Positions 1 through 11,269 of a stretch of DNA of 64,000 nucleotides are shown one piece after another. The DNA lies in assembly GCF_023898315.1 (NCBI RefSeq), contig NC_064621.1, positions 122,205,561-122,269,560 on the forward strand. The letters run 5' to 3'. Each line of letters opens with the position of its first letter. The stretch's first letter is position 1. This stretch comes from Schistocerca nitens. Its lineage: Eukaryota; Arthropoda; Insecta; Orthoptera; Acrididae. Made by a program: the position numbers and the translations under genes. Below the pieces are notes generated by a model. It had not been told where the DNA came from. It saw nothing but the letters and a program-made list of their open reading frames with translations, and made no database searches.

Positions 1-2
1 AG

Positions 3-1604
3 GAGTATATAGAGGGTCTATACAAGGGTGATCTACTTGAGGACAATATTATGGAAATGGAAGAGGATGTAGATGAAGATGAAATGGGAGATACGATACT
101 GCGTGAAGAGTTTGACAGAGCACTGAAAGACCTGAGTCGAAACAAGGCCCCGGGAGTAGACAACATTCCATTAGAACTACTGACGGCCTTGGGAGAGCCA
201 GTCCTGACAAAACTCTACCATCTGGTGAGCAAGATGTATGAGACAGGCGAAATACCCTCAGACTTCAAGAAGAATATAATAATTCCAATCCCAAAGAAAG
301 CAAGTGTTGACAGATGTGAAAATTACCGAACTATCAGTTTAATAAGTCATGGCTGCAAAATACTAACACGAATTATTTACAGACGAATGGAAAAACTGGT
401 AGAAGCCGACCTCGGGGAAGATCAGTTTAGATTCCGTAGAAATGTTGGAACACGTGAGGCAATACTGACCTTATGACTTATCTTAGAAGAAAGATTAAGG
501 AAAGGCAAACCCACGTTTCTAGCATTTGTAGACCTAGAGAAAGCTTTTGACAATGTTGACTGGAATACTCTCTTTCAAATTCTAAAGGTGGCAGGGGTAA
601 AATACAGTGAGCGAAAGGCTATTTACAATTTGTACAGAAACCAGATGGCAGTTATAAGAGTCGAGGGGCATGAAAGGGAAGCTGTGGTTGGGAAGGGAGT
701 GAGACAGGGTTGTAGCCTCTCACAGATGTTATTCAATCTGTATATTGAGCAAGCAGTAAAGGAAACAAAAGAAAAATGTGGAGTAGCTATTAAAATCCAT
801 GGAGAAGAAATAAAAACTTTGAGGTTCGCCGATGACATTGTAATTCTGTCAGAGACAGCAAAGGACTTGGAAGAGCAGTTGAATGGAATGGACAGTGTCT
901 TGAAAGGAGGATATAAGATGAACATCAACAAAAGCAAAACGAGGATAATGGAATGTAGTCAAATTAAGTCGGGTGATGCTGAGGGATTTAGATTAGGAAA
1001 TGAGACACTTAAAGTAGTAAATGAGTTTTGCTATTTGGGGAGCAAAATAACTGATGATGGTCGAAGTAGAAAGGATATAAAATGTAGACTGGCAATGGCA
1101 AGGAAAGCGTTTCTGAAGAAGAGAAATTTGTTAACATCAAGTATAGATTTAAATGTCAGGAAGTCGTTTCTGAAAGTATTTGTATGGAGTGTAGCCATGT
1201 ATGGAACTGAAACATGGACGATAAATAGTTTGGACTAGGAGAGAATAGAAGCTTTCGAGATGTGGTGCTACAGAAGAATGCTGAAGATAAGGTGGGTAGA
1301 TCACGTAACTGATGAGGAGGTATTGAATAGGATTGGGGAGAAGAGAAGTTTGTGGCACAACTTGACAAGAAGAAGGAATCGGTTGGTAGGACATGTTCTG
1401 AGGCATCAAGGGATCACCAATTTAGTATTGGAGGGCAGTGTGGAGGGTAAAAACCGTAGAGGGAGACCAAGAGATGAATACACTAAGCAGATTCAGAAGG
1501 ATGTAGGTTGCAGTAGGTACTGGGAGATGAAGGAGCTTGCACAGGATAGCATGGAGAGCTGCATCAAACCAGTCTCAGGACTGAAGACCACAACAACAAC
1601 AACA
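3..1604 (+). pseudogene. RTE-like LINE, reverse transcriptase (5' part outside window)
   Basis: One reading frame runs from the left edge to about 1628 with only two stops, TGA at 474-476 (expected Arg) and TAG at 1236-1238. It shows RT landmarks in order: NKAPGVDNIPLELL, IIPIPKK...NYRTISL, FVDLEKAFDNVDW, GVRQGCSLS and the catalytic FADD (825-836). A C-terminal segment with GHVLRH and NRRGRPR is typical of RTE/BovB-type LINEs. The upstream endonuclease lies outside the window. The 3' end is a short (CAA)n tail at about 1590-1604, also a feature of RTE-type LINEs. It abuts a Tc1 element broken at exactly this point, so the LINE inserted into that transposon. Two nonsense changes without a frameshift imply a fairly young copy. 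Degenerate relatives lie at 23.4-24.1 and 37.6-37.8 kb. Confidence 0.85.
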
Positions 1605-2077
1605 ATGTTCCTTTACGTTTCCACTTAACTACCACATCAGAAACAGTGGGCCTAGGGATGTTTAGGAGTGTGGAAATCTTGCGTACAGACATATGACACA
1701 AGTGACACCCAATCACCTGACCTCGTTTGAGTTCCGCGGAGTGCCCCATTCTGCTCTTGGGTTATTTGTGGGAGGAGACCAAACAGCGAGGTCATCGGTC
1801 TCATCGGATTAGGGAAGGACAGGAAAGGAAGTCGGCCGTGCCCTTTCAAAGGAACCATCCCAGCATTTGCCTGGAGCGATTTAAGGAAATCACGGAAAAC
1901 CTAAATCAGGATGGCTGGACGTGGGATTGAACCATCATCCTCCTTACATTCTTCTCTCTCACGATGTCTAATGACTACTGATGTCGCAGATATGGAGTAA
2001 CTGGCAGTAAGTGGCAGCACAATGCACCTAATACAAAAACGAATGTTTTTGGGGGTGTCCAGATACTTTTGATCACA
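1605..2077 (-). mobile_element. Tc1-like DNA transposon, 5' fragment with transposase N-terminus
   Basis: On the minus strand the element starts with the terminal repeat TGTGATCAAAAGTATCTGG near 2077. After a leader (broken by a SINE) it codes MGHSAEL...GQVIGCHL...ISTLLNIPRPTVSDVVVKW, the helix-turn-helix DNA-binding start of a Tc1-type transposase (1749 down to about 1605). It stops where the LINE 3' tail begins. The rest of the transposase should lie left of that LINE, outside the window. A better copy of the same family is at 60443, which shares both the terminal repeat and the protein start. Confidence 0.8.
1758..1946 (-). mobile_element. tRNA-derived SINE nested in the Tc1 element
   Basis: The insert is flanked by an 11-bp target duplication with one mismatch, CATTCTGCTCT (1747-1757) and CATTCTTCTCT (1947-1957). 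Comparison with the Tc1 copy at 60443 shows the host sequence is continuous without it. On the minus strand a B-box-like GGTTCAATCCC is followed by a conserved body and a pyrimidine-rich tail. The A box is missing, so the copy is 5' truncated. I recall this body as a very common grasshopper SINE. More diverged members are at about 2345, 36000 and 37022. Confidence 0.8.
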
Positions 2078-2344
2078 AAGTGTATCAGGATGGATGGCAA
2101 CCCTACGTGGATGTAACATTGCTTTCTGAAAGCATATAACAGATACGTCTGTATTCAAATGTGGTGCTTATTTTTAGTAATGAGGATGAAATTAAATCAA
2201 TCCTATTCTAACAAAATTACTCACTTGATTGGTAATGTTGGCAGGGATCTCGAACAGCATAACTATTGCTGATTTCTGTCGAGAAGTACCGATCAGGAAA
2301 AGGGTGTGAAACTGCCAACTAAACTTTTACATGCTATAGTTAAA

Positions 2345-2590
2345 ACCAGTAGGCCTATGTGTCGGCAGAAGTCAGTAATCTTCGTGCAGTCTGGAGACCC
2401 AGGTTGAACCCCAGAGCCAGTGAGCCATCCAGATTTGGGGTTTCCATGTTTTCCAGCTCATTCTAGGCAAAAATGTTAGGACGGTTCCTTAAAAAGACTT
2501 TGCTGCTTCCTTCTCCTCCAATGCTGAAGTCCGAGCAATGCTCCCTCTCTGATAACCTTTGCTGTCAATGAGACATAAAACGCTGCACAT
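2345..2590 (+). mobile_element. Diverged tRNA-derived SINE
   Basis: This holds the same body as the SINE at 1758 but on the plus strand: a B-box-like GGTTGAACCCC near 2403, then CATCCAGATTTGGGGTTTCC, AGGCAAAAATGTTAGGACGG and a polypyrimidine stretch. It is clearly older than the 1758 copy. I could not define its target duplication. Confidence 0.6.
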
Positions 2591-5500
2591 ACATCTTTAC
2601 TTATACCACCATGACTTGACAATGGGCCTACAAAGGGCATGTGTTATGTACACTGAGCAACATGGAAATCATGTGATAGTCACTGTGCTGTTCTCATCAT
2701 TCACTATGTCGTTATTGTTTGAAACTATACCACTTGAAAGATGTGGATTATTGACATGCATGTGCAAATGTTCCATTCTATCTCTAAACAGTGTTCACTA
2801 TCATACAAGGAAAAATCTCCGTAGAGTTACCATCAACAAAAAGAATTCTAATGACCGATTTCTGCTTGATGATGAAGGCTATAATTTATTACCTGAATCA
2901 TAAGTATTGTTGTTTTGTGTCCTATTACAAATTCACTTTATTACAATGTCCATTTGTTGAAAACTTCCCAAGAAATCAACTTCTTGGGAACACTTATGGG
3001 ACAAACAGAGTTATTGTACTTAGAGCAACTGTTTCATTATATTCTATCTAGGTAAGTGGGGCAAAATAAGAAAGCAGGTCTTGGCATAATATTCATTTCA
3101 AAACTAGGCTCCACAGCTCACAGTACTCTAATATTTTGTTATGTGGTAAAGAACATAGATTTTTTTATTCATACTCTGAAATACTGCTATGTAGCATTTC
3201 CAATCAGTTTTACAGGCTTGACATTATTTCTTAATTTGTGTCGTTTATTTCTTTAATTTACAGAATGTCTTTCTTTGATACATTAAAGACTGACAGCATA
3301 ATGTCTTTTATCATCATAACTCTCAATGTTTCTTTACACTAATTCCTAGTGTAGAACATGTATCGCCAATTGTACAGTTCCTTGGCTTCACTGATAACCT
3401 TATTAATTCGTTATACTATCTGAAATAGTCATGAAATAACTTGTCCTTATTTCTGGTCTATACAAGCAACCGTTTTTTATGTTTGCAAGAAATTTGTATT
3501 CGTTCTTACTTCCAGTTTGCAGTGCTGTTTAGATGCAAAACTGATGGGAAATGGTACATAACAGTACTGCAGAGTATAAATAAAAAAATCTGTGTTAAAG
3601 TCACCACATAGCAAAATATTAGTGTACTTTGAACTTACAGTCTAGTTCTGAAATGAATATTACGCCAAGAACTGCTTCCCTTTTTTCATTTTGTATCTGA
3701 ATAGAATGAAATAAATAATTGCCCTAAGTACATTAACTCCATATGCCCCCCTGAAAAATATGCTGAGTGCTATACATCATCATGTGATGCCCCAGCACAC
3801 ACAGAATTCCAAACAAAAATGCACTGAAACATGTTTGAGCAGAGCAAACACCACACACAGGGTTCCTGCGGCACGGTAGCTGCGCATGTGCAGTAATGTC
3901 TGTTTTGTGGCACTTGAAAGTTGCTCTCTGCAACTGCTCAAACAAACCTTTGGACACAACAAGGTGTGCTGGAGACCCAGAATTGATAATCAGTTCTAGT
4001 ACTGGATATGGATGGATGTTCATATCACCACCACCACCACCACCACCACCACCACCACCACCACCGCCACTCTCAGCAATTATTTTAACTATAGAAAAAA
4101 ACCTAACAATTTAGTGTTTCAGTGAAATATGTTGCCCCCCTGCCCCATGAACAATGATGTTCACAAACCAAATTCGCATCCTGACCATGACACAGACAGG
4201 TATATCAATTCAGGATCAGTTCAGGATCAGTTTGAGGAAAGGAGCTGCAAAACTGATTTGAGCGATTAAAAAAAAAAATTTAACATGCTTTTTAACATAG
4301 AGCCTTAAGGGCGTAGCTTCTGTTCTGGTGACTCCAACAATGTAGCAAGTTAGCTAGCTACAAATAATGGTACAATGCACATGTCAGGTATGAAAACTGA
4401 GGTGGTATTGTGAATTTACTTGTATTTATTCTCAAGAGGGATGTTGTTGTTAGTCACTATGCACTGCTGGCCATTAAAACTGCCACAGAAGGAAGGATAA
4501 GAAATAATGACATTTTCCTTATTGCTGTTAAATGATACAGTAGAACGAGTACACAATTGAATTTATGGCGCTATTTGACTAAAAGAAGGGACACTCCCAG
4601 AGGCATCAAGGTCTTATCAGTCTGGTAAAGGAGTGAAGTGTCAGGGTAAAAATTATAGAATAACTATTTATTTACTGTATTCTTAAATTCAAACCAAATA
4701 CCTACACTTGAAAATGTTCTTATATTAGAGGATTTTGAAGCTCTGGAGGCTTTCTCACCAGGAACGTGCCATGACAATCAGATTGCTGTGCACCCACAAA
4801 GTATATACCTGCACAATTGAGGAATGCAATTATTTGTATCATTACCTTAACTGGCAACATCGACCAAAATGCCAAGTCGATTATCGTGGATAATAATACC
4901 CAAAATATCAAAGTATACACTATTTGGAAATATGCTGGGTGCTGTATTTAGTACATGGACCTGCCACCTCTGGCTCTATGCCAGCTAAGCACAGTGTCAA
5001 AATGAGTTCAGACGACAGGTACAGATGTGTCCTCTGTACTGCTTCAGGTCTGTGTCAGCATCCAACAATCATATGGCTAAGGAGTGGTCATGTAAGACTC
5101 ATGACCAGATGTTTTCAATGGAGAGACTGCTGCCTGAAGTGATATCCGAGGTCGGTCAGGACTGCCGGGATGACACGCAGTCTTGTGTTGTCCTTTGGAA
5201 AGATAATATCAAGGAGACCGAAAAGATAGACCACTAGTGCCAGTCTCAACACATCAGATATATAGTGGCTGCTGTCCAAATTACCTATTAGGTGAAGCAG
5301 AGTCATAGTGTCATATACTCCCTTTCAGCTGCAGGGCCTTTCTGCCAATGGCAAATCCAATCTTTGTCATCCTTGAAGCCTATGCACACTTGTATGTCTG
5401 TCTCAATGTTGTGTGTGGAACCATGGTTCACCTGAAATGACAATGTGGTGTCACTTCCGTTGTCAGACTCACCACTTTTGGCATGCCTCTCTCTGCTGCC

Positions 5501-7348
5501 GTGTCTAGAAAAGCTTCTGCATCGGTCAACACGTCGTAGTGTTCCTGACTCAAGGTACAACTGTTCGGTCCTGCACAGATAGCAAACGATGGGTCAGTAG
5601 TACTGAGCACAATTTCTAAATGAGGAATCCACCCTGTACCCTGTTCTCATATACAGAATGCAGACGGCGTCACTACTGCCTGCTTTGTGCAACTGTGCTG
5701 AAATGCTGATCGTCTGTGTGTCGAAGCACATGGTACCCTTTGTGACAGTTTCACAACTGTCAGATACCTCGTAATGTTGCAACTTTAATGGTCAGCAGCA
5801 TACACATGTATTACAGTCTGGCACACCAACTGACTAAGTACATTTGATTTGTAGGACAAACAGTCACATCCTATTCTCATGCTTTTCTAAAACTAACAAA
5901 GAAGTTTTAAAATTTTAACCATTTGACTCCTCCAGCTGTCTGATCTATGTTTTATTATGGAACTTCGCACAGGCTGCATCACTGTACACTTTGTGCCTAT
6001 CAGTACAAATAATATGTGCATCAAAAATTACTTTTCACAAAAGACCTATTTGTCTAGCATTATTAGGACATTTTGACCAGAGTGAATATCTGTACATATT
6101 TGCTATAGTTAATAATATGACAGGTCTTTATACTATCACTTTATTTATTTATTAGAAAGTAGTCACAGAAAGACTGCCAACCTCCAGCTTAATACTAAAA
6201 GATTGTCTAATTATGAACAATGATATAATTAAGAGACTTCATCTCTTGTGCTAAGTTCGAAATTACGTCATAAGATTTGAAATGTGAGCTTAAATACATT
6301 TTTTGATACTAAAGAACATATTGTTCCAATTCCGCTACACGAGTCACAGGCACCGGTTAATATTTCCTTTGCTAGTGTCAGCAGATGCATTTTATTCATA
6401 AGCTGCCCACCAGCCAACAGGGCCACACACTAGATGATGATCATGCAATTGTGAATGTTGTATGGGACCACAGTGTCAATCAATCTATTTGGTCAGATGT
6501 TTGAGCGGAGTGAAAACAAGATTTCCTATAACTTACCTAATCATATCTGTATGAATTTGCACAGCCAAATGAAGAATTGGAAAAGGACAAATGAGGTATC
6601 AAATTGATCAGTGTGATGTCCAGTTTTGTAAAACCAAATGGTTTATTTCTGGAAAGCTATCAGAGCAATTATGAAAAAATAATTTTTTTTTTTTTTTTTT
6701 TTTTTAGAGAAAACTGAATATTTCAGAGTAACTGCTGCTAACTATACAGTTATGTCTCAAGAAGTTCATCTCTTCACGGTCCAACTATTTTGTACGTAAA
6801 AATTTGTACAGTGTGATATTTAATTGTCAAAATGGCTTCCTTCAAATCAGGACTTTTGAGAACAGAAGACACTAGAAAAGCAAATGTGTCAAAAAGGTAA
6901 TGTTTTGTGGAATAATACTTAAAATTTTTAAAAAAGTGAGGAAAAACAAAACAGTTAAATGTTTTGTGAAATTGATCTAAAAGTAACAAATAAAATAGAT
7001 CAGAGAAATATGATGCTTGAAGTCATGTAAAGCAAATGAGGTGGTGATTGAGAATTTGAAGTTCAGTGTTTAACTTAGAATTTTAAAGAATACTAGAGAG
7101 TATATTTGTCTGATGGATTACGCAGACCACGCAATTTGTGGTTGTGCGGTCTCAACAGTTTTCAATCCTCTATGCCTGAAAGTGTAAAAAAATTACAAAA
7201 ATTTTTCAGTCTCTCAAATATTTCAATAGAGAATCCGTCAAATACCAAGAAAGGGAATGTACATTCTGAATCAGCACCTCATCTGCTGTGCACGATTTTG
7301 AACACCATTCAAAGGGACATAAATTGTTTCTCTAATCTATTTTGTTTC
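2591..7348. other. 4.8-kb stretch with no recognised gene or mobile element
   Basis: Open frames here are short and show no family motif. A (CCA)n microsatellite lies at 4026-4066 and a T run at 6683-6705. If UBL3 transcription ends near 8-11 kb, this is intergenic DNA downstream of UBL3. Ancient unrecognised repeats may be present. Confidence 0.4.
4026..4066 (+). repeat. (CCA)n microsatellite
   Basis: About 13 near-perfect CCA units. Plus-strand translation gives a proline run, but the open frame around it has no other support. Confidence 0.9.
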
Positions 7349-7351
7349 TTA

Positions 7352-8316
7352 CAAGGGAACCTCCCCATCGCACCCCCGTCAGATTTAGTTATAAGTTGGC
7401 AGAGTGGATAGGCCTTGAAAAACTGAACACAGATCAATCGAGAAAACAGGAAGAAGTTGTGTGGAACTATGAAAAAACTAAGCAAAATAGACAAACTCAG
7501 TAGTCCATGTGCAAGATATGCAACTTCAAGGGTCACGCGTGGTCAGGAGTGCCGTGGTCCTGTGGTTAGCGTGAGCAGCTGTGGAACAAGAGGTCCTTGG
7601 TTCAAGTCTTCTCTCGGGTGAAAATTTTAATTTTTTGTTTTCAGACAATTATTATCTGTCCGTCCGATGCGATCACTTTTTTGGGAGTGATAATCACATC
7701 CACAAGAAAACCTAAATCGGACGAGGTAGAAGAATCTTTTTACACATTCACCAAGTGTACAAGTTAGGTGGGTCGACAACATATTACTGTCATGTGACGC
7801 ACATGCCGTCACCAGTGTCGTATAGAATATATCACACGTGTTTTCCTGTGGAGGAATCGGTTGAACTATGACCTTGCGATCAAATGTTTTCGGTTCCCAT
7901 TGGAGAGGCACGTCCTTTCGTCTACTAATTGCACGGTTTTGCAGTGCGGTCGCAAAACACAGACACTAAACTTATTACAATGAGCAGTGACGTCAATGAA
8001 CGAACGGACAGACCATAACTTTGCGAAAATAAAGAAAGTAAATTTTTCACTCGAGGGAGGACTTGAACCAACAACCTCTCGTTCCACAGCTGCTTACGCT
8101 AACCGCAGGACCACGGCACTCCTGACCACGCATGACCCTTGATGTTGCATATCTTGCACATGGACTACTCAGTTTGTATATTTTGCTTATTTTTTTCGAA
8201 GTTCCACACAACTTCTTCCTGTTTTCTCGATTGATCTGTGTTCAGTTTTTCAAGGCCTATCCACTGTTCCAACTTATAACTAGATCTGAGGGGGGTGCAA
8301 TGGGGAGGTTCCCTTG
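7352..8316. mobile_element. Complete 965-bp foldback (inverted-repeat) DNA element with tRNA-like arms
   Basis: The element begins CAAGGGAACCTCCCCAT and ends with its inverse, flanked on both sides by TTA (7349-7351 and 8317-8319). Its two arms, about 7352-7640 and 8030-8316, are long diverged inverted repeats of one another. A 3-bp TTA target duplication resembles PIF/Harbinger elements, but no transposase is encoded, so the superfamily is inference. Each arm holds a tRNA-like Pol III promoter pair. In the left arm the A-box-like TGGTTAGCGTG is at 7563-7573 and the B-box-like GGTTCAAGTCT at 7599-7609. The inverse copies lie at about 8059-8107. I recall this repeat as very abundant in Schistocerca. 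Confidence 0.85.
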
Positions 8317-8319
8317 TTA

Positions 8320-11193
8320 GCTTTTTTTGTATTACATGATGTAGAGGCAACATATAGTCTGACGCCTTACAATAAAGCAGTTCTGGTGGCTATCCAAAGC
8401 AAGGTTCTTCACATGTTCTTTGCGATTTGGCAGGAAATCTGAATGTTTACAGGAACAACAGAGAGGCACAGCCTCACTAAATTAGTGACATTTAAATATA
8501 TTGTTATAAAGGAAATATCTACTAATCTTTAATATCTGTAATAAGACTAGCACAGCCATGAATAAATTTCATTTATTTGAAAGACACTTTCATAGAGGAA
8601 ATCTACACTTCTGTGTTCATCAATTGATTCATCAATATGCAACTTCCTTAGATTTCAAACAATATTTCAGGACCTGTGTAGGATATAAAATGAAATTATT
8701 TGGCACTCCATTTTTAGTTACAAAATGCAAGTAGAGATTCTGTGTAAAAAATTCTACTCTACAGGTATTAAAAAGAAGAAACAAAAGTCAACATATCCCA
8801 GTTTCCTGATCCCGTGCTGAAAGGAATTCTGCACCTTCTAATAGCTTTGGAATTGAATAAAATAGTTTATCACTTGTAAATAAAAGCAAGAACCATGTTT
8901 TCAACATAAGTCTGAACTTTTTCTATTGAGCACGCACAGTGACAAGTACACTCCCTTAACAGCCAGTATCTAGTTCTTGCAGTGCTGTGTACACAGTTCA
9001 ACTGCCGTATAATCTTCATTTGCCCACAGGCATTTGATCCCAACCATTGTGCTGCAGAATATACTTCTGGTTACAGGTAGAACCGCAATGATGCCCACAT
9101 TTGCAACTGTTCCATACTTGCCTGGGGAAAATGCAGTTTCTTAATATGTCATTAAGCAGGGTAAAATAAAATTGAGCCAAGGAATGTGTTTGTGATCTCA
9201 ACTTTATTCTATAATACTACTCCATCTCTGCAGAATAAAATCCCCTCACTGAGGAGTTATATGTCGTAATGTAACAAAAAATACATTAGTTACTATATTT
9301 ACAATAGAAACTAGAGTACAACATACATCATATGAAACAAAGATGTTTGTAGTAATGTGCTGCTTCGTTGCTATATAGCATAAACATACAAAAAGCATGA
9401 GGAAATTGTACACACAGCCTCAACTATTAATGCAGAAGCTTTTAAATTACTCATGCTTTATATCTCCCAAATATCTTTTCTTGGTGTCTGTATTATGGCT
9501 TTTTCACTTAATGACAAGAGCGAAGAGTACTGGGCAATTACAAATCCAAAATGCAATTAAATTTCCAATACACAAATAGCAAGAAAGAAAGTGTGGTATC
9601 TTGGGTACCCGTACATAAGCTGAAGCCGCTACAGCCCAACAAAATAAACTCTGTATTATGAATTCTATAGAAAAATTACAATTTAATATAGTAAGAGGAA
9701 ATATCATGCAGATAAAGATACAACTTTAACTGATAATATATCTGTGTTTCTTTATATATATATATATATATGATATATCCACTCTCTTATATTTACGAAC
9801 TGGTTTCTTTTTTTTTTTTTAAATATACTCATGGACCAATTCTCCATGTAACAGAATATCTATGTGAATTATGACGGATAATGTTAACAATGATTTAAAC
9901 AAACTTTTTTGTAACATAGGCCACTAGTTGCATTACCTTCAAAAGGTACTGAAATTTATATTCATTTTAAAAGTATTTTCATTCAACAAAAGTATAAACT
10001 ACATAAAATTACTGTCACACTTAATTAACCATGTTTTATAATATACAGGTTAATGCATAAATATTTCCAATAAGTTCGATATATTTATTTGAAGTGCATT
10101 TCAAATGGAAATTGTGGGACATATTTTTTTTCTTCCTTTCTCCCCTCATTACACAGTATGCTTCTTTTTCTTTAGCTTATCAGAGTAACATTCTTGCTTC
10201 TCACTTCTGCGCCCAAGTAACCACAAGAAGGATTTGGGATGTTAACATGCATTATGGGTAATGATATTTCCTATACAATTTCCTAAATACAAATAAATCT
10301 TAGTATAACAAATGGTACTTATGTCATTTCTCTGGAAGCAAAACAAAAATATCAGCAGAAAATATATCTTCTGCATTTAGGAATGATGAGAAAAGTTTTC
10401 TTCCAATACCATTAAAATACTGATCCTTTCATACAAATTTAAATCAGTAGTTAAACAAAGCAGGAATCAACATAAGGAATTTGTGTGCCATTATTCTTCT
10501 GACAGCTACAGATTCTTATTAGAAGCTACGCTACACCGGTCATATTCATGAAGAAATTCAGCAGTATCGTATCCATATTCACATCAACAGCACATGATAA
10601 AATGTAAATGTCTGACACTCAAAGTCACTTGCTGGTAATAAGATGCTCTCTGTACAATTACCAGCAGTTTCTGTTGAGTTATTCTAACAACGAGTAGGAA
10701 ACTATGTAGTGCAAAGAATTTTCTTCTTAGAATGAAAGAAAATCACATTCCTTCTACATATAAGTCCTGTAACATAGGTAATCTGTATAACATACATCTG
10801 ATGAGTAAAATTATACCATAATATTTATGGTACATAAAAGAATAGGAATTGAGAAGATTAATATTAGAATTTTAATACAAAAATAAAGTAACACAGAAAC
10901 TTAATTTCTTTCACTGTACATTTCACTGCGATGGGCAATCAGTCTCCACTATCACATATCCTCCCACTAAAAAAACTCTCGTCTTCATTTTTAAAATTTT
11001 CTGTTATGCTACTTGAATATCACAACAATATGAAATCTCACAAGATCTTTATCTTCTGTCAGGGGGAGCTGCTTTGCTTGTTTAAGTCAATAGTAATACT
11101 TGAGGTGCCTGACTATGTACGTAGGCATTTCTGTCCTAAACTGTCAATGCACCAATCCTTGGTAAAGTCATCACAATGTTATCTTGCAATACA
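8320..11193 (-). other. Probable UBL3 3'UTR and downstream sequence
   Basis: This AT-rich stretch of about 2.9 kb follows the UBL3 stop codon on the minus strand. I see no transposon, long open frame or repeat except a short TA run near 9751-9770. Several minus-strand AATAAA hexamers occur (for example near 10084 and 9201), so the poly(A) site cannot be chosen by eye. Treat this as untranslated and flanking DNA rather than a gene. Confidence 0.4.
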
Positions 11194-11258
11194 TTAGAGT
11201 ATGCAACACGATGCCGAACAGCAACTGCTTCCACCACCCTTACTCTTCTGGCGTTGAT
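11194..11258 (-). CDS. UBL3: UBL3 terminal coding exon with prenylation motif
   Basis: On the minus strand, a TTGACAG acceptor (cag at 11259-11261) precedes 65 bases. These complete the phase-1 codon left by the exon at 52853, then code QRQKSKGGG, a Ser/Cys-rich stretch and SCCIL before a TAA stop at 11194-11196. Human UBL3 likewise continues SQGQR... and ends in a cysteine-rich prenylation box. The last four residues, CCIL, form a CAAX box; a final Leu favours geranylgeranylation. Two CC pairs lie seven residues apart, the first a candidate for palmitoylation. The exon is too short to be found as an open reading frame. The match in phase, direction and family-specific tail makes the assignment firm although the two exons are 41.6 kb apart. 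Confidence 0.92.
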
Positions 11259-11269
11259 CTGTCAATAAT

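Noticed and set aside
7555-7620. A tRNA gene
   Set aside because: A- and B-box-like motifs are present, but I could not draw a full cloverleaf. The sequence is repeated inverted in the same element, so it is a promoter relic of the repeat.
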